Positions 40,516-44,448 of a stretch of DNA of 44,448 nt are shown piece after piece. Under the pieces are notes generated by a model. That model searched no databases. It was not told the origin of the DNA and was given only the letters and a program-made list of their open reading frames with translations. Both the position numbers and the translations under genes were made by a program. Numbering within the stretch: the stretch's first letter is position 1; each line of letters starts with the position of its first letter. The stretch is from positions 1-44,448 of the forward strand of contig JAKFEW010000151.1 in assembly GCA_036675505.1 (NCBI GenBank). The letters run 5' to 3'. The DNA comes from JAKFEW01 sp036675505. Lineage in GTDB: Bacteria > Cyanobacteriota > Sericytochromatia > S15B-MN24 > JAQBPE01.

Positions 40516-41616
40516 ATGCCCGACGATCGATCCGCCCAGCCCGAAGATCGCTCCACCCGCGCCCAGCGCGCCCGCCTGCCGATCGCGCTGCTCGACGAGC
40601 GGCTCGAGGGCATCCGCGTCGACTGGACCGACGACCTGCGCTACGACCGCCAGGAGACCAACGCCGGCCTGCGCACGCGCGCGGTGGCCTGGCGCCTCGG
40701 CGCGAGCGAGTTCCACGTCACCTACCACGAGGTGCCCGACGTGCCCGGCACCGCGGTGGTGCGCGTGCGGACCCAGCCCTACCGCCCGGGCGAGCCGCAA
40801 GAGGTGTGGGACGAGGTGCCGACGCTCGGCCACCTCGAAGGCCTGCTGCGCGCCGCGCGCAAGCAGAAGGCCGAGACGCCGGTCGACCGCAAGGCGCGCG
40901 CGAACTGGCGCAAGCACGAGGCGCCGACGCCCGCGGGCCTGATCCTGGTCGGCATCACGGGCTCGCGCGCCTACGGCCTCGCCCACGCGGGCTACGCCCA
41001 CCCGGACACCGGCGAGGCCGTGCCGCCATCCGATACGGACGTGCGCGGCGTCTACGTCGTGCCGACGGTCGAGTTGCTCAGGCTGGTGAAGCCCGCGCCG
41101 CTCGTCGAGCAGCGCGACGCGGAGACGGCCTACGACGAGGTCGAGCGGTTCTTGACGCTATGCCTCAAGGGCAACCCCGAGCGGCTGGAGATGCTGGCCT
41201 CGCCGAAGACGCTCGAAACCGAGGAAGGACGCTGGATCGTGGAACAGCGCCAGATCTTCATGAGCAAGCAGCTGATCAAGACCTATGGCGGCTACACCAA
41301 GCAGCAGCTCTACCGCATCGAGCGCAAGCGCGCGGGCTGGCACAAGCCGGCCATGCACCTGATCCGCCTGCTGGTGGTCGGCACGCATGCGCTGCGCGAG
41401 GGCGTGGTCGACCCCGACGTGTCGGCGCTCCGCGACCGGCTACTCGCGATCAAGCGCGGCGAGGTGCCGCTCGAAGCCGTGTTGGCTTGGCACCGCGAGC
41501 TCGAGATCGACTTCGCGCGGGCCGCCGAGACGACCCGCTTGCCGGAGCTGCCGGACACCGCCGCGGCGGACGCGATCCTGCTCGCGATCCGCCGCCGGCA
41601 CCTGGCCTGGCCCTAG
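40516..41616 (+). CDS. YcgL/RlaP-type nucleotidyltransferase, longer paralogue
   Basis: A 366-aa protein. The first 130 residues are a separate module (EGIRVDWTDDLRYDRQETNAGLRTRAVAWRLGASEFHVTYHE). Then comes the nucleotidyltransferase signature GITGSRAYGLAHAG (about 145-158), with SDTDVRGVYVVPT (about 171-183) supplying the two catalytic Asp, and the helical C-terminal part (LCLKGNPERLEMLASPKT, QLIKTYGGYTKQQLYRI, MHLIRLLVVGTHALREG). It shares the LRGV/VRGVYV...ELL pattern with the gene on the other strand. The ATG at 40516 has AAGGTG upstream; a GTG three codons earlier is an alternative. Substrate unknown. Confidence 0.85.
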   Translation: MPDDRSAQPEDRSTRAQRARLPIALLDERLEGIRVDWTDDLRYDRQETNAGLRTRAVAWRLGASEFHVTYHEVPDVPGTAVVRVRTQPYRPGEPQEVWDEVPTLGHLEGLLRAARKQKAETPVDRKARANWRKHEAPTPAGLILVGITGSRAYGLAHAGYAHPDTGEAVPPSDTDVRGVYVVPTVELLRLVKPAPLVEQRDAETAYDEVERFLTLCLKGNPERLEMLASPKTLETEEGRWIVEQRQIFMSKQLIKTYGGYTKQQLYRIERKRAGWHKPAMHLIRLLVVGTHALREGVVDPDVSALRDRLLAIKRGEVPLEAVLAWHRELEIDFARAAETTRLPELPDTAAADAILLAIRRRHLAWP

Positions 41617-41635
41617 CCGAGCCCGACCGTCGAGG

Positions 41636-43636
41636 TCAAAGGCTGCAGTCGTTCACTTCATCGACCGTGAAGTCGTTGAGCGCGTTGCTGCCCTGGAAGC
41701 GCTCCGATTGCAGGCCATACGCCTCGCAGATGTCGATGGCGGGGTTCAGCCGGACGGTGAACAATTGCTCATCCCCGGTGCCGATCGTCTTCACGTCGGG
41801 TTCGGCCGAGTTCAGGCCAATGAGCCCCACCGTGGCCAGGAGCGCGTTGTTCTCGATGCGCAGCCCGTAGCTGAGGGTCTTGATCGCCTCGGTGTTGACG
41901 AAGCCGAGGGTCGTGAGGGCGTCGCAATCGTCCACGACGAAGCTGACCATGTTTTCGGCGAAGATCGGGCCGTCCAGGCTGGTGAGGAGCGGCTGGCCCT
42001 GCACCTTGAAATCGTCTGAGATCGTGACGGGTTCCAGGTCTTCCAGGTTGCTGAGCAGATCAGCGCCGACTGTTTCGCTCTGGTTGCTGACGTTGAATTC
42101 GTCGATCGTCGTGAGCGTGGTGGGCACGCTGTCGAAGGTGGTCAGGCCGGTGGCCTCGAGGTACAGCTCGTCGAGGTGTGCGATGTCGCCGGTGCCGAAC
42201 AGCGAGTCGAGCCCGGGGCAACGATCGAGCGCCAGCCGATGGACCTGGCCGCTCAGGCCTTCCAGGCCGGTCAGGTCGGCGATCAGCGGCAAAGATACGA
42301 GCTCGATGTCCGCGGTCCCCTGCGGGAAGGTGACGCCCTCGAGGCCGGTCAGCGAGGTGAGCGCCGGCAGGCTCACCAGGGTCAGGTTGGCGACGCCCGT
42401 GAGGGCCGGGAACGCATCGAGGCTGGTCAAGGCCGCCACGTCCTCGATGTACAGTTCCCCGCCGATGGCGGTGAGGGCCGTGAGCGCGCCGAGCGAGGTC
42501 AGGTTCCCGGATTCCAGGCTCACCAATCTGAAGTCGTTCGTGACCTCGGCCAGGGCCGCGAGCGCCGAAAGGCTCGCGAGCGCCGGCAAATTCTCGAGCG
42601 TCACGGAATCGGCCGACGTGAGGCCGTCCAGGCCGTCCAGGGACTCCAGCGAAGCGGCGCTCGAAATGGCGAGCCCGCCGGGCAGCGCCGTCACGCCCTC
42701 CAGGCCGGCCAGGCTGGTGAGCGAGTCGTCGTAGACCAGCAGCGAGAGGCCGATCGTCTCGAGGCTCGCGAGCCCGGCGAGATCGGTGGCGCCCACGCCG
42801 TCTTCCACCACCTGCTGGATGGTGACGGCGCCGCCCACCTCTTCGAGCAAGGGGAGGTCGAAGGTGGTGGCCCCCACGTAGTTGATGTTGAGGTTGCCGG
42901 TGATGACCTTCGCGTTCTTCAGGAGCGCGAGGTCCGCAGCCGTGGCGATCGTGACGCTGCCATCGATGGTCTCGCCGATGATCTGGTTGGGGTCGACGTT
43001 CTCGGCCAGCTTGGCGACGATCTCGGCTTCACGCCCCTGGATGTTTTCGACGGTGAAGTCACCGAACGCCGTGACGTCCGTGCCGCTGACGATCCCGATC
43101 ACGTCGGCCGGGCCGACGGCGCCGTTGGCCGCTTCGAGCTGGGTCACGGCGGTGGTCAGCGCCGAGACGACGACCGTGGTGCCGCTGATCGAGGTCCAGT
43201 CCGTGCCGGTGTACTGCATGATCGTGCGCAGCGACAGCAAGGTCTCCGAGCCGTCGGTCGCGCCGCGCCGGGTCACCTCGAGCGTGAAGGTCTCGTCCGC
43301 CACGGGCGTGAAGGGCTCGGTGCTCTCGTACAACGTGAAGTCGCCCGACGAGTCCGCGAGGCCCGCCACGACCGGCGTGCCGGCGTCGTCGAGCAGCGTG
43401 ACGGTGGCCGATTGCGAGACGTCGGTGGAGGTCGCCATCAGGCGGCGCAGGTCCGACCACTGGACGCGGCCCTTGAGGATCACGCGCTTATCCTGCGGGC
43501 CGATCGCGGCGCCGCGCGACGCGGCGATGTTGGCGCCTGCGGCGCCGGGCGCGAGCGGCGCCGGGTAGCTCTGGCAGGCGGCCAGGACGGCGGCGACGGC
43601 CAGGGTGAGCGGGAGACGGAAGGTGGGGCGGGTCAT
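41636..43636 (-). CDS. Lipoprotein with leucine-rich receptor-L-type repeats
   Basis: A 666-aa lipoprotein (lipobox VLAAC, Cys21) starting at the ATG 43636 with GAGGAG upstream. Residues 45-210 include a regulatory-like beta domain (VTLLDDAGTPVVAGLADSSGDFTLYES). From about 215 onward the chain is a solenoid of roughly 20-22-residue units (LASLETIGLSLLVYDDSLTSLAGLEGVTALPG; LTLVSLPALTSLTGLEGV), similar to receptor L-domain or irregular LRR proteins of bacterial surfaces. It ends with a single Cys-containing segment (IDICEAYGLQSERF). Likely a surface recognition or adhesion protein. It follows the partial lipoprotein gene by 11 bp, so both are co-transcribed. Confidence 0.85.
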   Translation of the reverse strand: MTRPTFRLPLTLAVAAVLAACQSYPAPLAPGAAGANIAASRGAAIGPQDKRVILKGRVQWSDLRRLMATSTDVSQSATVTLLDDAGTPVVAGLADSSGDFTLYESTEPFTPVADETFTLEVTRRGATDGSETLLSLRTIMQYTGTDWTSISGTTVVVSALTTAVTQLEAANGAVGPADVIGIVSGTDVTAFGDFTVENIQGREAEIVAKLAENVDPNQIIGETIDGSVTIATAADLALLKNAKVITGNLNINYVGATTFDLPLLEEVGGAVTIQQVVEDGVGATDLAGLASLETIGLSLLVYDDSLTSLAGLEGVTALPGGLAISSAASLESLDGLDGLTSADSVTLENLPALASLSALAALAEVTNDFRLVSLESGNLTSLGALTALTAIGGELYIEDVAALTSLDAFPALTGVANLTLVSLPALTSLTGLEGVTFPQGTADIELVSLPLIADLTGLEGLSGQVHRLALDRCPGLDSLFGTGDIAHLDELYLEATGLTTFDSVPTTLTTIDEFNVSNQSETVGADLLSNLEDLEPVTISDDFKVQGQPLLTSLDGPIFAENMVSFVVDDCDALTTLGFVNTEAIKTLSYGLRIENNALLATVGLIGLNSAEPDVKTIGTGDEQLFTVRLNPAIDICEAYGLQSERFQGSNALNDFTVDEVNDCSL

Positions 43637-43647
43637 CGGGCGGCTCC

Positions 43648-44448
43648 TCATTGAATCGTGCCGGAGAAGATGGCGGTCGGGGTATCGGTATCGTCGGTGT
43701 CATCGGTGTCGTCGCCCGATGAGTCGCCGCCGCCAGAAGAGCCACCGCCCGAGGAGCCGCCGCCGCCCGAGCTTCCCGTGGTGGTGGTCGTCGTGGACGA
43801 CGTGTCGTCGCCCAGGCTCGTCACCAGCGCGTCGAGAGTCTTGTCGCTCTTGATGAGCTCATTCATCGCATCGGCGATCGCGGCCGGATCGCTCAGATCC
43901 ACGGCGTCGAGCCGATCACTCCGCAATGCCTCATCGAGCCTGGTCACCGCCAGGACAAACTCGCTGATCACCAGGGTATCGATGCCTGCGACGCCCTGCT
44001 CCTGCAGCATATGGGTGAAAAGCAGGGTCGTTGCCAGGCTGACGTTTGCGCCGTCCACCCGGGCACTCTCGGCAGGATTCGACCTGGGAACGCGCGTGAT
44101 GGTGGTCAGTTCAATCGTCTTCCCGTTCGGGTCCTTCGCTCCGACCGTGATCATCAGGGCTTTGCCGCCCGGCGCAACGGAAACGGCGAGGGTCATCCGA
44201 TAGCGGCCGAAATTGTCGGTCTGCGCCGTTCCGAGCACCTTGCGGGTGTTCGGGTCGCGGACCTGGACCGGGGCATTCGCGAGCGGCCGCTCGCCGGCAG
44301 CCGCGACCGAACGGTCCGCGCCCGGCGCGCGCACGCCTTCAGGGGCCATCACGACGCCCGTGAGCGTGACCTCCTCCGCGGCAGCGCCGGGTGCGGACGG
44401 CGCCGCCGGCGCGGCCGAGGCCGGCGGGGTCGGCGGCGAGCCGACGGG
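43648..44448 (-). CDS. Lipoprotein with regulatory-like domain, 5' end beyond window
   Basis: The frame is open to the last base, so the N-terminus (with presumed signal peptide) is outside. The visible 266 residues begin in a Pro/Ala-rich linker, followed by EEVTLTGVVMAPEGVRAPG and a carboxypeptidase-regulatory-like domain (ANAPVQVRDPNTRKVLGTAQTDNFGRYRMTLAV). A helical middle (VISEFVLAVTRLDEALRSDRLDAVDLSDPAAIADAMNELI) ends in a low-complexity Thr/Ser/Gly/Asp tail with a DDTDDTDDTDTPT repeat. ATG and GTG codons at about 44350 are internal rather than the true start. It is in an operon with the LRR lipoprotein downstream. Confidence 0.8.
   Translation of the reverse strand, partial: PVGSPPTPPASAAPAAPSAPGAAAEEVTLTGVVMAPEGVRAPGADRSVAAAGERPLANAPVQVRDPNTRKVLGTAQTDNFGRYRMTLAVSVAPGGKALMITVGAKDPNGKTIELTTITRVPRSNPAESARVDGANVSLATTLLFTHMLQEQGVAGIDTLVISEFVLAVTRLDEALRSDRLDAVDLSDPAAIADAMNELIKSDKTLDALVTSLGDDTSSTTTTTTGSSGGGGSSGGGSSGGGDSSGDDTDDTDDTDTPTAIFSGTIQ

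Noticed and set aside
44340..44352. ATG/GTG near 44350 as the start of the right-end lipoprotein
   Set aside because: The frame stays open to the window edge and the conserved domain strand (TLTGVVMAPEG) spans this point, so the true start is further upstream.

Overview
The window reads as a stretch of a high-GC, diderm bacterial chromosome. Evidence for a diderm is the RND pump, the MacAB-type exporter, many lipoproteins with clear lipoboxes, and periplasmic LTxxQ and EF-hand proteins. Coding is dense, start codons carry good Shine-Dalgarno (SD) sequences, and there is no rRNA, tRNA or CRISPR array. Lipoproteins with proline/threonine linkers and carboxypeptidase-regulatory-like domains recall uncultured non-photosynthetic relatives of cyanobacteria, but that placement is a guess from style, not a phylogeny.

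Layout. 1-3.4 kb: lipoproteins, a GT-rich low-coding gap and a MarR regulator. 3.4-6.1 kb: a minus-strand operon of a DUF485 protein, an ActP-type symporter and a signal-less BtuF-like protein. 6.1-9.5 kb: an accessory island with an IS630-type remnant, a small AT-rich gene and a long lipoprotein whose C-terminal tip looks like a polymorphic toxin, the small gene sitting where an immunity gene would be. 9.9-16.9 kb: a module of an EF-hand protein, a MacA/MacB exporter, a histidine kinase/response regulator pair and, divergent from it, an LTxxQ (Spy/CpxP-like) lipoprotein with a Gly/His-rich tail. 16.9-22.8 kb: a minus-strand operon of a secreted protein, a YjzC-like small protein, a VIT-vWA protein and a TPR membrane protein. 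22.9-25.7 kb: a 122-aa exported leader peptide ending in FRPRAPPTTV, a cascade of mutually exclusive hairpins, then secD and secF. 25.7-32 kb: a small membrane protein, a DisA_N-like protein with DGA and RHR motifs, a GntR regulator, an HExxH lipoprotein, an AT-rich secreted FIMAH-type protein, an APH-type kinase and a YjbQ protein. 32-38.7 kb: a lipoprotein, an orphan RND transporter, SpeD and a two-gene ABC transporter. 38.7-44.4 kb: an EEP-family hydrolase, two divergent YcgL/RlaP-type nucleotidyltransferases, a leucine-rich-repeat lipoprotein and a partial lipoprotein running off the right end.

The most exciting candidate is the secDF leader. A short signal-peptide protein carries RAPP near its C-terminus, the motif known from the ApdA/ApdP-type arrest peptides, and lies directly upstream of secDF. 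Between them are competing hairpins, the last of which masks the secD ribosome-binding site. This looks like a secretion-monitoring translation-arrest switch. Other points of interest are the putative toxin/immunity pair, the kinase-LTxxQ-MacAB envelope-stress module, the DGA/RHR protein, and TTTAAC repeats at about 11-bp period in front of three genes.
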